In this document: positions 45,821 to 55,365 of the stretch, piece after piece
Layout of the letters: every line of letters begins with the position of its first letter
Numbering within the stretch: the first letter of the stretch is position 1
NCBI RefSeq assembly: GCF_008364795.1
Contig: NZ_VTTM01000009.1
Location: 62,001 to 126,000, forward strand
Length of the DNA stretch: 64,000 nt
Direction: 5' to 3'
From: Azospirillum oryzae
GTDB taxonomy: Bacteria; Pseudomonadota; Alphaproteobacteria; Azospirillales; Azospirillaceae
Translations under genes and position numbers: made by a program
Notes under the pieces: generated by a model
What the model was told of the DNA's origin: nothing
What the model saw: the letters and a program-made list of their open reading frames with translations, nothing else
The model's database searches: none

Positions 45821-46633
45821 TCAGTGGCCGCTGGAATGTCCGGATGCCTTGGCCGGAGCGGCATGACCATCCGCCGCCGGCTTGGCGTGGCCGGCCGCCT
45901 TCTCCGGGGCCTTCTCGGCCGGCTTTGCGGCCGCAGGGGGCTCCAGTCCGGGGGGCGGGCCGCCGAAGGTGATGGTCACCTCGGTCACCGGGCCGGGATC
46001 GGGCTGGCTGTGGTGGAAATTCGCCGATGCGCCGGGGCCCAGGGTCTCGGCCGACGGCTCGATGGTCCAGCTCTGCAGCAGCTTGTGCTCGGGACCGAAG
46101 GTGATGACGCGCAGCGGCGGCAGGGTGCGCTCGATCTCGGTGCCGTTGGCGACCTCGCCATCGAGCAGCAGGACAGTCATACCGTTTTCGATCTTCTGTT
46201 CGGAACGGATGTTGCGCAGTTCCAGTCCGAAGCCCGGCGGTTCGGCCGGCATGCCGAGGGTGTCATAGAGCAATGCCGCGGGCGGCCAGCTGCGAACAAT
46301 GGCGTCGCGGCCGAAATAGGCGCCGGCAGCGGCCCCGGCGACCAGCAGTCCCAGCACGGAAAAGCCGATCACCGTGCTGCGCGCCGGCTTGGCGCGCGGC
46401 GCCTTGGGCGGCTTGACCTTGGTCTTCGCGGCAGTCTTAGCGGCAGCCTTGGTGGAAGTGGCCGGCCGGATTTCCGTCAGCGCGTCGGGAACCACCTCAT
46501 CGGGTTCCGACCGGTCGGGCATCTGCCACCAGGTGTGGCCGCAGCGGGCGCAGCGTACCTTCCGGCCGTCCTGGCCGAGCGACTCGTCGGACAGGGTGTA
46601 GCGCGTCGAGCAGGTCGGACAGGAAACGATCAT
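45821..46633 (-). CDS. Zinc-ribbon (MJ0042-type) single-span membrane protein
   Basis: A 270-residue protein. The N-terminus carries the MJ0042 zinc ribbon with two CxxC pairs (VSCPTCSTRYTLSDESLG ... VRCARCGHTWW). A Lys/Ala/Pro-rich linker and one membrane span (STVIGFSVLGLLVAGAAAGAYFG, about 87-109) follow, then a DUF3426-like domain (LRNIRSEQKIENGMTVLLLDGEVANGT ... SANFHHSQPDPGPVTEVTITF). The C-terminus is Ala/Lys/His-rich low complexity. The molecular function of the family is not established. It is convergent with the TyrR-like gene, 21 bases apart. Confidence 0.8.
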   Translation of the reverse strand: MIVSCPTCSTRYTLSDESLGQDGRKVRCARCGHTWWQMPDRSEPDEVVPDALTEIRPATSTKAAAKTAAKTKVKPPKAPRAKPARSTVIGFSVLGLLVAGAAAGAYFGRDAIVRSWPPAALLYDTLGMPAEPPGFGLELRNIRSEQKIENGMTVLLLDGEVANGTEIERTLPPLRVITFGPEHKLLQSWTIEPSAETLGPGASANFHHSQPDPGPVTEVTITFGGPPPGLEPPAAAKPAEKAPEKAAGHAKPAADGHAAPAKASGHSSGH

Positions 46634-46737
46634 CGCGCCGTCGCAGAAAGGTTACCCCCTGCCTTATAGATAGGAGTGGCCCCCGGCGCAACCGACACCG
46701 GCGGCGCGGCAGCGGACATCTTTCAACAGGCGCCTGC

Positions 46738-46775
46738 CCCCCTCCCTCCCGCTCCGCTGAGCGGAAGGGAGGGGG
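46738..46775. repeat. C/G-rich inverted repeat after ETF-QO
   Basis: CCCCCTCCCT and AGGGAGGGGG are perfect ten-base arms around an inner palindrome TCCGCT-G-AGCGGA. It lies 11 bases beyond the ETF-QO stop. There is no T-run. It resembles the hairpins at 26542 and 55333 and may be a dispersed intergenic repeat. Confidence 0.6.
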
Positions 46776-46785
46776 CAAAAGCCCC

Positions 46786-48435
46786 TTACATCCCGCCCGG
46801 ATAGTTCGGCCCCCCGCCGCCTTCCGGCACGACCCAGTTGATGTTCTGGGTGGGGTCCTTGATGTCGCAGGTCTTGCAGTGGACGCAGTTCTGCGCGTTG
46901 ATCTGCAGGCGCGGGTCGCTGCCGTCGTCGTTGCGGACGATCTCGTACACGCCGGCCGGGCAGTAGCGCTGTTCCGGCGCGTCGTAGAGCGCCAGATTGA
47001 CGCTGATCGGGACCGATTTGTCCTTCAGCGTCAGGTGCGGCGGCTGGTCTTCCTCATGGTTGGTGTTGGAGAGGTAGACCGAGGACAGGCGGTCGAAGCT
47101 GACCTTGCCGTCCGGCTTGGGGTAGGCGATCTTCGGCGCCTCGCTGGCCTTCACCAGGGTGGTGTGGTCGGCGTGGTGCTTCAGCGTCCAGGGCGACTTG
47201 CCCTTCAATGCCGTCTCGTAGGCCGCATTGGCCAGACCGGCCCACAAGCCCTTCTGGAAGCCCGGACGGATGTTGCGCACGGCGTGCAGTTCCGGCCAGA
47301 CCCAGGACTGCTTCAGCCGCTCCGGATAGGCGATCACCTCGGGACCGTTGTCGGCGCCGCCGGTCAGATGGTCGAACACCGCCTCGGCCGCGACCATGCC
47401 CGACTTCATGGCGGTATGGTTGCCCTTGATCTTCGGCACGTTCAGGAAACCGGCGCCGTCGCCGATGAGCAGGCCGCCCGGGAAGGTCAGCTTCGGGATC
47501 GACTGGAAGCCGCCCTCCGACAGGGCACGGGCGCCATAGGCCAGACGCCGGCCGCCTTCGAAGGTCGGACGGATCGCCGGATGCGTCTTGTAGCGCTGGA
47601 ACTCCTCGAACGGGCTCATGTGCGGGTTCCAGTAGTCGAGGCCGACGACGAAGCCGACCGACACCAGATTCCCTTCCATGTGATACAGCCACGACCCGCC
47701 ATAGGTCTTGGGGTCCATCGGCCAGCCGATGGTATGGACGATCAGGCCCGGCTTCGACTGCGACGGATCGACCTCCCACAGTTCCTTGATGCCGATGCCG
47801 TAGGTCTGCGGCTGGCAGTCGCGGCGCAGGTCGAACTTCTCGAACAGGGTCTTGGTCAGCGAGCCGCGGCAGCCCTCGGCGAAGATGGTCTGCTTGGCGT
47901 GCAGTTCCATGCCCGGGGTGTAGTTGCCGGTCTTCTCGCCGTCCTTGCCGATGCCCATGTCGCCGGTGGCGACGCCCTTCACCGCGCCGTTGTCGTCATA
48001 CAGCACCTCGGCGGCAGCGAAGCCGGGGTAGATCTCCACCCCCAGCTCCTCGGCCTGGGTCGCCATCCAGCGGGCCAGATTGCCCAGGCTGATGATGTAG
48101 TTGCCGTGGTTGTTCATCTGCGGCGGGGCGAAGGGCGACTTGTAGGCCTTCGTTTCCGTCAGGAAGAGAAAGTGGTCCTCGCGCGCCTTGGTGGTGAGGG
48201 GAGCGCCCTTTTCCTTCCAGTCCGGAATCAACTCGTCCAGCGCATGCGGCTCGAAGACGGCGCCGGACAGCAGGTGGGCCCCCACCTCCGATCCCTTCTC
48301 GATCACGCAGACGCTAAGCTCCTGGCCGCTTTCGACCGCGCGCTGCCGCAGGCGGATCGCCGCACTCAGACCCGAAGGGCCGGCGCCGACGATCAGAACA
48401 TCGTATTCCATGACCTCGCGCGGTTCGCGTTCCAT
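46786..48435 (-). CDS. Electron-transfer flavoprotein-ubiquinone oxidoreductase
   Basis: A 549-residue membrane-associated flavo-iron-sulfur protein that passes electrons from ETF (fatty and amino acid oxidation) to ubiquinone. It shows the FAD fold (YDVLIVGAGPSGLSAAIRL), EKGSEVGAHLLSGAVFEP, FAEGCRGSLTKTL, GGLLIGDGAGFLNVPKIKGNHTAMKSGMVAAEA, and four cysteines for the 4Fe-4S cluster in the C-terminal YCPAGVYE and NCVHCKTCDIKDP. Of three candidate starts, ATG 48435 has the best spacing to GGGGGAG; two GTG codons lie just before it. It is divergent from the UDG gene. Confidence 0.96.
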   Translation of the reverse strand: MEREPREVMEYDVLIVGAGPSGLSAAIRLRQRAVESGQELSVCVIEKGSEVGAHLLSGAVFEPHALDELIPDWKEKGAPLTTKAREDHFLFLTETKAYKSPFAPPQMNNHGNYIISLGNLARWMATQAEELGVEIYPGFAAAEVLYDDNGAVKGVATGDMGIGKDGEKTGNYTPGMELHAKQTIFAEGCRGSLTKTLFEKFDLRRDCQPQTYGIGIKELWEVDPSQSKPGLIVHTIGWPMDPKTYGGSWLYHMEGNLVSVGFVVGLDYWNPHMSPFEEFQRYKTHPAIRPTFEGGRRLAYGARALSEGGFQSIPKLTFPGGLLIGDGAGFLNVPKIKGNHTAMKSGMVAAEAVFDHLTGGADNGPEVIAYPERLKQSWVWPELHAVRNIRPGFQKGLWAGLANAAYETALKGKSPWTLKHHADHTTLVKASEAPKIAYPKPDGKVSFDRLSSVYLSNTNHEEDQPPHLTLKDKSVPISVNLALYDAPEQRYCPAGVYEIVRNDDGSDPRLQINAQNCVHCKTCDIKDPTQNINWVVPEGGGGPNYPGGM

Positions 48436-48530
48436 CACCACACTCCCCCACCGTCTTGTTTTGGTACTGTTTCCCTCGGGACGCCCTATGGTGTTTTGCG
48501 GGCGCGTGCTTGTAGCACGGTTTGCGCCGC

Positions 48531-48575
48531 ACCCAAATTGGGTATCTGGACATGTAAGACCACACGATCTGTGGT
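48531..48575. repeat. Two palindromes in the ETF-QO/UDG intergenic region
   Basis: ACCCAAATTGGGT (48531-48543) is a 13-base palindrome about one central base. ACCACA and TGTGGT (48559-48564, 48570-48575) form a six-base stem with a five-base loop, ending 11 bases before the UDG start and beside its ribosome site. They are candidate operator or leader elements; the regulator is unknown. Confidence 0.45.
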
Positions 48576-48586
48576 AAGGTCAAACG

Positions 48587-49480
48587 ATGATTGACGTATG
48601 CGACATCCTCGACGCGCTGCGCTGGCATGCCGACGTCGGTTGTGACGAGGCCATCGGCGACGAGCCGACCGACTGGGCCGCCCTCACCGCCCGGCCGGTT
48701 GGGCGGGCGCCGTCTTCGGGCGCGCCCGCGGCGGGTGCGGCCCCCGGCACCGGTATGGCGCGCGGCCCGTCACCGACTCGGGCGCCCGCCCCGGCGGCCC
48801 CCGCCTCCGCACGTCCGGCCGCCCTCTTCGCCTCCCCCGACCAGCCGCTGGGCGCCAGCGAGGCCGGCATCCAGGCCCGTGCCAGGGCCGGAGAGGCGCA
48901 GACGCTGGAGGCGCTGGAAGCGGCCCTGCGCAGCTTCGACGGCTGCCCGCTGAAGGCCACGGCGATGAACACGGTCTTCGCCGACGGCAACCCGCAGGCG
49001 CCGGTCATGCTGATCGGCGAGGCGCCGGGCGAGGACGAGGACCGGCAGGGTAAGCCCTTCGTCGGGGTCAGCGGCAAGCTGCTGGACCGCATGCTGGCCC
49101 AGATCGGGCTGGACCGCGGCAAGGTCTACATCTCCAACATCCTGCCCTGGCGCCCGCCCGGCAACCGCAGCCCGACCCAGGCGGAAGTCGCCGCCTGCCT
49201 GCCCTTCCTGGAACGGCATGTCGAACTGGTGCGGCCGAAGCTGCTGGTGGCGCTGGGCGGAGTGTCGGCCAAGACCCTGCTGAACCGGGCGGAGGGGATC
49301 ACACGCCTGCGCGGGCAATGGAAGACGTATGAAGTCGCGGGAACGGCGATCCCGCTGATGCCGATGCTCCATCCGGCGTACCTCCTGCGCAACCCTATCG
49401 CAAAGCGGGAAGCGTGGCGGGACATGCTTGCGTTGCAGCAAAGGATCGGCGAAGAAGGCATCAAGTATTCCCAAGACTAA
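48587..49480 (+). CDS. Uracil-DNA glycosylase, family 4-like
   Basis: A 297-residue DNA-repair enzyme of the family 4 type, which excises uracil. After a Pro/Ala-rich N-terminal linker of about 100 residues the catalytic domain shows motif 1 (MLIGEAPGEDEDRQGKPFVG), LPWRPPGNRSPTQAEVAACLPFL and motif 2 (MLHPAYLLRNP). The classical family 4 enzymes hold a 4Fe-4S cluster with four Cys. Here only two of those positions are Cys (DGCPL and ACLPF); the others appear as Phe and Trp (SFDGC, LPWRPP), so the cluster may be absent. The start ATG 48587 follows GTAAGGT. Confidence 0.88.
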   Translation: MIDVCDILDALRWHADVGCDEAIGDEPTDWAALTARPVGRAPSSGAPAAGAAPGTGMARGPSPTRAPAPAAPASARPAALFASPDQPLGASEAGIQARARAGEAQTLEALEAALRSFDGCPLKATAMNTVFADGNPQAPVMLIGEAPGEDEDRQGKPFVGVSGKLLDRMLAQIGLDRGKVYISNILPWRPPGNRSPTQAEVAACLPFLERHVELVRPKLLVALGGVSAKTLLNRAEGITRLRGQWKTYEVAGTAIPLMPMLHPAYLLRNPIAKREAWRDMLALQQRIGEEGIKYSQD

Positions 49481-49696
49481 AATCGATGTCACAGCGCCGC
49501 CTAAATCGTTCGTATGACTGCGGTCGCCGCGCAGCACAAATGCCATCGCCCCATGCCGAAAGGCACCTTCCCAATGGGCTAGAGCCTTTTTTCCAGGCTT
49601 GTTAAGCCGTTGTAACATTTGCCGAATACCAGCCATGACACATTCCGTGCGAATCCGTTGCTTGCGGTTCGCGCGGTCGTGGGGTATCCCGGAGCC

Positions 49697-51877
49697 ATGC
49701 TCCGGATATTTTGCAGTGCAGCATACCGGGTCGCGAGCGCGGCCCCGCTGCGGCGGAACCTTCTGGGGGTGCTGGGTCTCACGGTGGCTTTCACCATGGG
49801 ATCCGACGGCGCGGTCGGGTTCCGGCCCGCTTGCGCCGCCCTCATCATCCACGCGCCGGACGGTCACGCCGTCGTCCCGCCCGGCGGGGATTCCGTGCCT
49901 GACCCCGACAGCCCCGTTTTCGGCGAATCGCTTGGCGATCCGGCCGCGGGGCTCCCCGAAATCGCAGCCCCCTCGTCCGCCGACGGCAGCCCGCTGGCCG
50001 CCCCCACCGCGAATGAGGCGCCCGACCCGGCCGGCGTGCCGCTTCTGCTCGCGACCGACGACGATGCCCGCGCCGTCCAGCTGGACGAGGAGGATGCCGC
50101 CCGCTACCGCCGCATCTTCGCGGCGCAGGATCGGGCGGACTGGGATGCCGCCGATGCCGAGATGGCGAAGCTGAAAGACCGCCGTCTGGTCGGTTACGTC
50201 CTGCGCCAGCGCTATCTCCACCCCGACCGCAAGGCCAGCTACGAGGAACTCGCCCGCTGGATGCAGGATTACGGCGACCTCGCCGGGGCGGAGCGGGTCC
50301 ACAGCCTGGCCCAGAAGCGCCAGCCCGCCGGCCAGCGTGCGCCCAAGCCGCCGCGGGGCGAGGAGCGCGTGCGCCTCGTCGGATCGCTGGAACGGCTGGG
50401 CGGCCTGCGCACCGTCGCCAGCAACGAGGACGACGAGGACGACAGCGTCACCGTCGCGCCGCGCAGCCGCACCGTGTCGCGCGCCCACAGCGACCGCGCG
50501 GCGGTGGCCCGGGTGGAGGAACTGCTGCGATCCGGCCGCACCGCCGCCGCCCTGAGCCTGCTGGGCCAGGACGAGTTCGGCGGCAAGCTCGACACCGTGC
50601 AGTATGACGCCGCCCGCGCCCGCATCGCCGCATCCCTCTTCTATTCCGGCGAGACGGCGCAGGCGCTGACTCTCGCCTCGGCCAGCGCCGCGCGGTCGGG
50701 CGACATGCTGCCGGAAGCGCACTGGATCGCCGGGCTCGCCGCCTGGCGGCTGAAGCAGACCGACCGGGCCGCACGCCATTTCGAAGGCATGGCCGCCGCC
50801 GGCCCGCGCTCCCCCTGGAAGGCCGCGGCTGCCGATTACTGGGCCGCCCGGGCTCTGGCCCGCAAGCCCGGCAAGGAGAAGGAGGCGGCCGAGCATCTGG
50901 CCGCAGCCGCCCGCTATCCGCACACCTTCTATGGCCTGATCGCGCTGCGCACCCTGGACGGGCTGGGAAAGGTGCACTGGCAGGCGCCGGAACTGACCGG
51001 ACGCCAGTTGGCGGCGGTGGCGGCCAAGCCGGCAGGTTCCCGCGCCATCGCCCTGCTCCAGGCCGGTCAGCGCGAGCTGGCGGGAATGGAGCTGCAACGC
51101 ATCGATCCGCAGGGCGACCAGCTGGTCGAACAGGCGATGGTGGCGCTGACCGACCGCGCCGGCGTCGCCTCGCTGTCCCTGCGGCTGGGCAATGCGGTAG
51201 CCGGGCCGGACGGCGCGCCCTATGCCGCCGCGCTCTACCCGCTACCGCACTGGAAACCGCGCGACGGCTTCGCGCTGGACCGTGCGCTGGTCTTCGCGGT
51301 GATGCGCCAGGAATCGCGCTTCGATCCGCGTCTGGTCAGCTCCGCCGGGGCGACCGGGCTGATGCAGATCCTGCCCAGCACCGCGCAGCATGTGCGCGAA
51401 CGCAACGCCGACATCGGCAGCGACGACGCCAGCCGCGACGCGCTGTTCGACCCGTCCCGCAACATGGAGCTGGGCCAGCGCTATCTGTCGGAACTGCTGG
51501 GCATGCCGGAAATCGACGGCAACCTGTTCCTGGCTGCTGCCGCCTACAATGCCGGGCCGGGCAATCTGGCGCGCTGGCGGCGCGACCTGAGCGACATCAC
51601 CGATCCGCTGCTGTTCATCGAAAGCCTTTCCTTCGGCGAGACACGCGACTATGTGGAGAAGGTGATGGCGAACTTCTGGATCTACCGGCTGCGGCTGGGC
51701 CAGGAGACCGCGTCGCTCACCGCCGTCGCCGATGGAAAGTGGCCGACCTACACCGCGGTGGAGGCCCGCCCGACCGAAGTCGCTACCCGCCCGGATTCGC
51801 TGTCCGCCGTCAAGCCGGCGACCCCCGTCGCGGTGGAAACGGTGGCGGAGCGGGGAGAGGCCAGCCCGATACCCTGA
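49697..51877 (+). CDS. Soluble lytic murein transglycosylase (Slt70-like)
   Basis: A 726-residue periplasmic enzyme that cleaves peptidoglycan glycan strands. The first about 50 residues contain a basic N-terminus and a hydrophobic signal segment (LLGVLGLTVAFTMG). A long alpha-superhelical region (about 130-500) follows, then the SLT domain with the catalytic Glu near residue 538 in MRQESRFDP, GATGLMQILPSTAQ and AAAYNAGPGNLARW. The C-terminal about 60 residues are Ala/Thr/Val-rich. ATG 49697 is preferred because the signal segment starts soon after; an upstream in-frame start at 49619 is possible. Confidence 0.92.
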   Translation: MLRIFCSAAYRVASAAPLRRNLLGVLGLTVAFTMGSDGAVGFRPACAALIIHAPDGHAVVPPGGDSVPDPDSPVFGESLGDPAAGLPEIAAPSSADGSPLAAPTANEAPDPAGVPLLLATDDDARAVQLDEEDAARYRRIFAAQDRADWDAADAEMAKLKDRRLVGYVLRQRYLHPDRKASYEELARWMQDYGDLAGAERVHSLAQKRQPAGQRAPKPPRGEERVRLVGSLERLGGLRTVASNEDDEDDSVTVAPRSRTVSRAHSDRAAVARVEELLRSGRTAAALSLLGQDEFGGKLDTVQYDAARARIAASLFYSGETAQALTLASASAARSGDMLPEAHWIAGLAAWRLKQTDRAARHFEGMAAAGPRSPWKAAAADYWAARALARKPGKEKEAAEHLAAAARYPHTFYGLIALRTLDGLGKVHWQAPELTGRQLAAVAAKPAGSRAIALLQAGQRELAGMELQRIDPQGDQLVEQAMVALTDRAGVASLSLRLGNAVAGPDGAPYAAALYPLPHWKPRDGFALDRALVFAVMRQESRFDPRLVSSAGATGLMQILPSTAQHVRERNADIGSDDASRDALFDPSRNMELGQRYLSELLGMPEIDGNLFLAAAAYNAGPGNLARWRRDLSDITDPLLFIESLSFGETRDYVEKVMANFWIYRLRLGQETASLTAVADGKWPTYTAVEARPTEVATRPDSLSAVKPATPVAVETVAERGEASPIP

Positions 51878-51931
51878 CCGCCGGCGCCCCCTTGTCGGGC
51901 TCCGGCCCGACATGAGGACACGTCTGCCGCC

Positions 51932-52468
51932 ATGCCGAAGATCGACGAGAGCCGCCCCTTCCTTCCCGTGAACATCGCCGTGGTAACGGTGTCCGACACC
52001 CGCGTCGCCGCCGACGACCGCTCAGGCGACGCGCTGGCGGAGCGAATCGCCGGGGCCGGCCACAAGGTCGCCGCCCGCACCATCGTCAAGGACGACATCG
52101 CGGCGATCCGCGCCCAGGTCCAGGCCTATATCGCCGATCCGCAGATCGATGTGGTGCTAACCACCGGCGGCACCGGCGTCACCGGCCGCGACGTGACGCC
52201 GGAGGCGGTCGAGGCACTCTATGAGAAGGCGATCCCCGGCTTCGGCGAGCTGTTCCGCTATCTCAGCTATGCCAAGGTCGGTACCTCCACCATCCAGAGC
52301 CGGGCAACCGGCGGCGTCGCCAACGGCACCTACATCTTCGCCCTGCCCGGCTCGCCCAGCGCCTGCCGCGATGCCTGGGACGACATCCTGGTCTGGCAGC
52401 TCGACAACCGCCACCGCCCCTGCAACCTGGTGGAGCTGATGCCCCGCCTGCGCGAGCATATGGCGTGA
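51932..52468 (+). CDS. moaB: Molybdenum cofactor biosynthesis protein B
   Basis: A 178-residue MoaB/MogA-family protein that adenylylates molybdopterin or assists its biosynthesis. It shows NIAVVTVSDTRVAADDRSGD, the nucleotide-binding VVLTTGGTGVTGRDVTPEAV, and FRYLSYAKVGTSTIQSRATGGVANGTYIFALPGSPSACRDAW. It lies 54 bases after slt and overlaps the next gene by four bases (GTGA). Confidence 0.94.
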   Translation: MPKIDESRPFLPVNIAVVTVSDTRVAADDRSGDALAERIAGAGHKVAARTIVKDDIAAIRAQVQAYIADPQIDVVLTTGGTGVTGRDVTPEAVEALYEKAIPGFGELFRYLSYAKVGTSTIQSRATGGVANGTYIFALPGSPSACRDAWDDILVWQLDNRHRPCNLVELMPRLREHMA

Positions 52469-53490
52469 GCGGACCGGCTGGCTTCTCTATTGCGGCCCTG
52501 CAGGCCGCGCTGACCCGGCTCCCGCGCCTTGCCGACCTGTCCGCCGACGCACTGGAGCCGATGCCGCTGAAGGGCGTCGCCCACGACCATGTGCGGCTGC
52601 GCGGCCGGCGGCTGGTCGCCCGCATCCCGCGCTGGAGCCAGCTCGGCCTAGACGCCTGGACGGCGCTGGAGCGGCAGGCCGCCGCCTTCCAGCGGGCGGA
52701 GCCGTCGGGCCACACCCCGCGCTTCGCCGGCCTGCTGCCGCCCGGCGAGGGGCTGCCGCTCGGCGCTTTGGTGGTGGGTGAGGTGGAGGGGCGTACCCCC
52801 GTCCTGCCCGGCGACATGCCGGCCATTGCCCGCGCGCTGGCGGCATTGCACCGCATGGCGCTGCCGGATTTCTTTGAGCCGCTTCCCGCCCCGCCCGACC
52901 CGGTCGCCGCCTTGCTGGCGCAGGTCGAACGGCAGGCGGAATGGTTCGACCGCGCCGACCTGACGCCCATTGCGCGCAGCCTGATCGCGGAGGAGCTTGC
53001 CGCCGCCCGTGCCGGCGACCTCGCCCCGCCGCGAGAGACCCCGATGCCGCTGACCGCGGTGGGGGTGGACGTGCATCCCGGCAATTTCCTGATCGACGCC
53101 CACGGCAAGGCGTGGTTCACCGATCTGGAAAAGCTGCAATACGGCCACCCGGCCAGCGATCTCGCCCATGCCAGCCTCTACACCTCGACCAAGTGGGATC
53201 CGGAGGTGAACGCGGAACTGGCCCCGGCAGACGTCGATGCCTTTATTGAGGCCTGGGCCATCGCGGTTCCGGGCGACCTCGCCGACGAGGTGCGGCCCTG
53301 GCTGAGGCCGCTGCGCCGGCTGACATGGTTGCGCACGCTCTCCTGGATGGCCCGCTGGTCGGTCGAGGGCGCCACCCTGTCTCCCGGCATGCCGGAGGCG
53401 TTGCGCGCCCATATGGACGCCCACGCCACCGACATCCTGCGCCCGGAGCGGATCGAGCAGGTGCGGCGGGAGTGGCGTTGGCCGATGTGA
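52465..53490 (+). CDS. APH/choline-kinase-fold phosphotransferase
   Basis: A 341-residue protein with a protein-kinase-like fold of the aminoglycoside phosphotransferase family. The catalytic loop is GVDVHPGNFLIDAHGKAWFTDLEKL (about 206-230), giving the His-x2-Asn and downstream Asp pattern. The N-lobe has only a weak nucleotide loop. It starts with GTG within the moaB stop codon, so it is coupled to moaB. The substrate is unknown. Its housekeeping neighbours argue against an antibiotic-resistance function. Confidence 0.78.
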   Translation: MSGPAGFSIAALQAALTRLPRLADLSADALEPMPLKGVAHDHVRLRGRRLVARIPRWSQLGLDAWTALERQAAAFQRAEPSGHTPRFAGLLPPGEGLPLGALVVGEVEGRTPVLPGDMPAIARALAALHRMALPDFFEPLPAPPDPVAALLAQVERQAEWFDRADLTPIARSLIAEELAAARAGDLAPPRETPMPLTAVGVDVHPGNFLIDAHGKAWFTDLEKLQYGHPASDLAHASLYTSTKWDPEVNAELAPADVDAFIEAWAIAVPGDLADEVRPWLRPLRRLTWLRTLSWMARWSVEGATLSPGMPEALRAHMDAHATDILRPERIEQVRREWRWPM

Positions 53491-53573
53491 AAACGGGACG
53501 CGCACGAAAGTCTCTTGCCCGCGCCCTGCCGAAAATGATGGGATACCGACTCGGAAAACGAGGTGACGAGAGC

Positions 53574-55292
53574 ATGACGAGTTTCCGACGCCGGTTGCTG
53601 CCGATCTCCCTGGCCATCCTGATGGCCGGGACTGCCTTGGCGCCCGCCCTTGCCGCCGGGCCGGGGGCAGGCCCGACTGCGGATGACGGCACCGGTTCCG
53701 CCACCGGCAGCTATCTGGCCGGCCGCTACGCCCAGCACCAGGACGACTGGACCGCGGCGGCGCGCTTCACCGCGCAGGCTCTGGCCGCCGATCCCGACGA
53801 CCCGGCCTTGCTGCGCCGCACCTTCCTGTTGCGGCTGGGCGAGGGGCGGATCGACACGGCCGTCGGCTATGCCAGCCGGCTGCTCGATGAAAAGGGCGAG
53901 CCACAGATGGCGCTGACCCTGCTGGCCGCCGACGCGCTGGCCAAGGGCAAGCTGGATGAGGCCGACGGCTATACCGCCCGCCTGCCGACCGACGGGCTCG
54001 GCCGTTTCCTGGCGCCGCTGACCCGCGCTTGGCTGGCAACCGCCCGCGGCAAGACGGATGAGGCGCTGACGGCGCTGCAACCGCTGTCCGGAGTCCAGGG
54101 CTTCGAAGCGCTCTACAACCTGCATGCCGGTCTGATCCTCGACCTCGCCGGCCGCAACGAAGAAGCGGCGGCCCGCTACGCCAAGGTGACGGAGACCGAT
54201 GCGCCGCTGCGCGTCGTGCAGATCGTCGGCAGCTTCATGAGCCGTACCGGCCGCAAGGACGAAGCGCGCAAGCTCTACGAGGCCTTCCAGGGCAGCAACC
54301 CCGACGGGCTGCTGGTGGAGCCGGCGCTGGCCGCCATGGCGAATGCCCCGTCCGACACCCGCCCGGTTCCCGATGCCCGCTCCGGCCTTGCCGAAGCGCT
54401 GTTCGACCTGGGCAGCGCGCTGCATCATGAGAATGCCGACGAGCCGGCGCTGCTGTTCGGCCGCATCGCGCTGCACCTGCGCGACGATCTGGCGCTGGCC
54501 CATTTGCTGATCGGCGACATCACCGCGTCGCGCGACCATCACGAGGAGGCGCTGGCCGCCTACAAGAGGCTGGAGAAGGACCCGCTGTTGGGCTGGACCG
54601 CCCGCATGCGCGAGGCCGACAGCCTCGCCCGCATGGATCGCAACGACGAGGCCATCGCGGTCCTCAAGGACCTCGCCGCCGAACGGCCGGAACGCACCGA
54701 CGCGATCACCCGCCTGGGCGACATCTATCGCTACGCCAAGCGCTATGCCGAGGCCATCCCCGCCTACACCACCGCGCTGGAGCGGATCGGCACCCCGCAG
54801 GAGCGGCATTGGCCGCTGCTGTATGCCCGCGCCATGTGCTACGAGAAGACCAGGCAATGGCCGCAGGCCGAAGCCGACCTGCAGGCGGCGCTGAAGCTGC
54901 GGCCAGACGAACCGTCGCTGCTCAACTTCCTCGGCTACAGCTGGATCGACCGCGGCGAGCATCTGTACAAGGCCAGGGCGATGGTGGAGCGGGCGGTGGA
55001 ACTGCGCCCGCGCGACGGCTACATCGTCGACAGCCTGGGCTGGGCGCTCTACACGCTGGGCGACTACGAAGCCGCCGTCGCCAAGCTGGAGCGCGCGGTG
55101 GAGTTGAAGCCGGTCGATCCGACCATCAACGACCATCTCGGCGACGCCTACTGGCGGGCCGGCCGCCGCGTTGAGGCCCGCTTCCAGTGGATGCGCGCGC
55201 TGCGCAGCGCCGACGACGACACCGACAAGGCCGCGATACAGGCCAAGCTGGACAAGGGCCTGCCTGAACAGAAGGCCGCAGCGAAGCAGTGA
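53574..55292 (+). CDS. Secreted TPR-repeat protein
   Basis: A 572-residue periplasmic or outer-membrane-associated protein. The signal peptide is at 1-25 (FRRRLLPISLAILMAGTALAPALAA). The rest is a run of about ten tetratricopeptide repeats, clearest near the C-terminus (LLNFLGYSWIDRGEHLYKARAMVERAVELRPRDGYIVDSLGWALYTLGDYEAAVAKLERAVELKPVD). Homologues in this group are conserved as a single-copy gene and act presumably as scaffold. ATG 53574 was chosen for the signal peptide; another at 53535 exists. Confidence 0.9.
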   Translation: MTSFRRRLLPISLAILMAGTALAPALAAGPGAGPTADDGTGSATGSYLAGRYAQHQDDWTAAARFTAQALAADPDDPALLRRTFLLRLGEGRIDTAVGYASRLLDEKGEPQMALTLLAADALAKGKLDEADGYTARLPTDGLGRFLAPLTRAWLATARGKTDEALTALQPLSGVQGFEALYNLHAGLILDLAGRNEEAAARYAKVTETDAPLRVVQIVGSFMSRTGRKDEARKLYEAFQGSNPDGLLVEPALAAMANAPSDTRPVPDARSGLAEALFDLGSALHHENADEPALLFGRIALHLRDDLALAHLLIGDITASRDHHEEALAAYKRLEKDPLLGWTARMREADSLARMDRNDEAIAVLKDLAAERPERTDAITRLGDIYRYAKRYAEAIPAYTTALERIGTPQERHWPLLYARAMCYEKTRQWPQAEADLQAALKLRPDEPSLLNFLGYSWIDRGEHLYKARAMVERAVELRPRDGYIVDSLGWALYTLGDYEAAVAKLERAVELKPVDPTINDHLGDAYWRAGRRVEARFQWMRALRSADDDTDKAAIQAKLDKGLPEQKAAAKQ

Positions 55293-55332
55293 GGGCCGGC
55301 CAATGAGTGCAAGCCCTCTCCCGCCCCGGTAA

Positions 55333-55353
55333 CCCTCTCCCCGGGGGAGAGGG
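55333..55353. repeat. C/G-rich hairpin between TPR gene and hemerythrin
   Basis: CCCTCTCCCC and GGGGAGAGGG are perfect arms separated by a single G. It lies between two convergent stops and could end either transcript. It shares the CCCTCTCC core with the 26542 hairpin. Confidence 0.6.
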
Positions 55354-55365
55354 GACTCTTACGCT

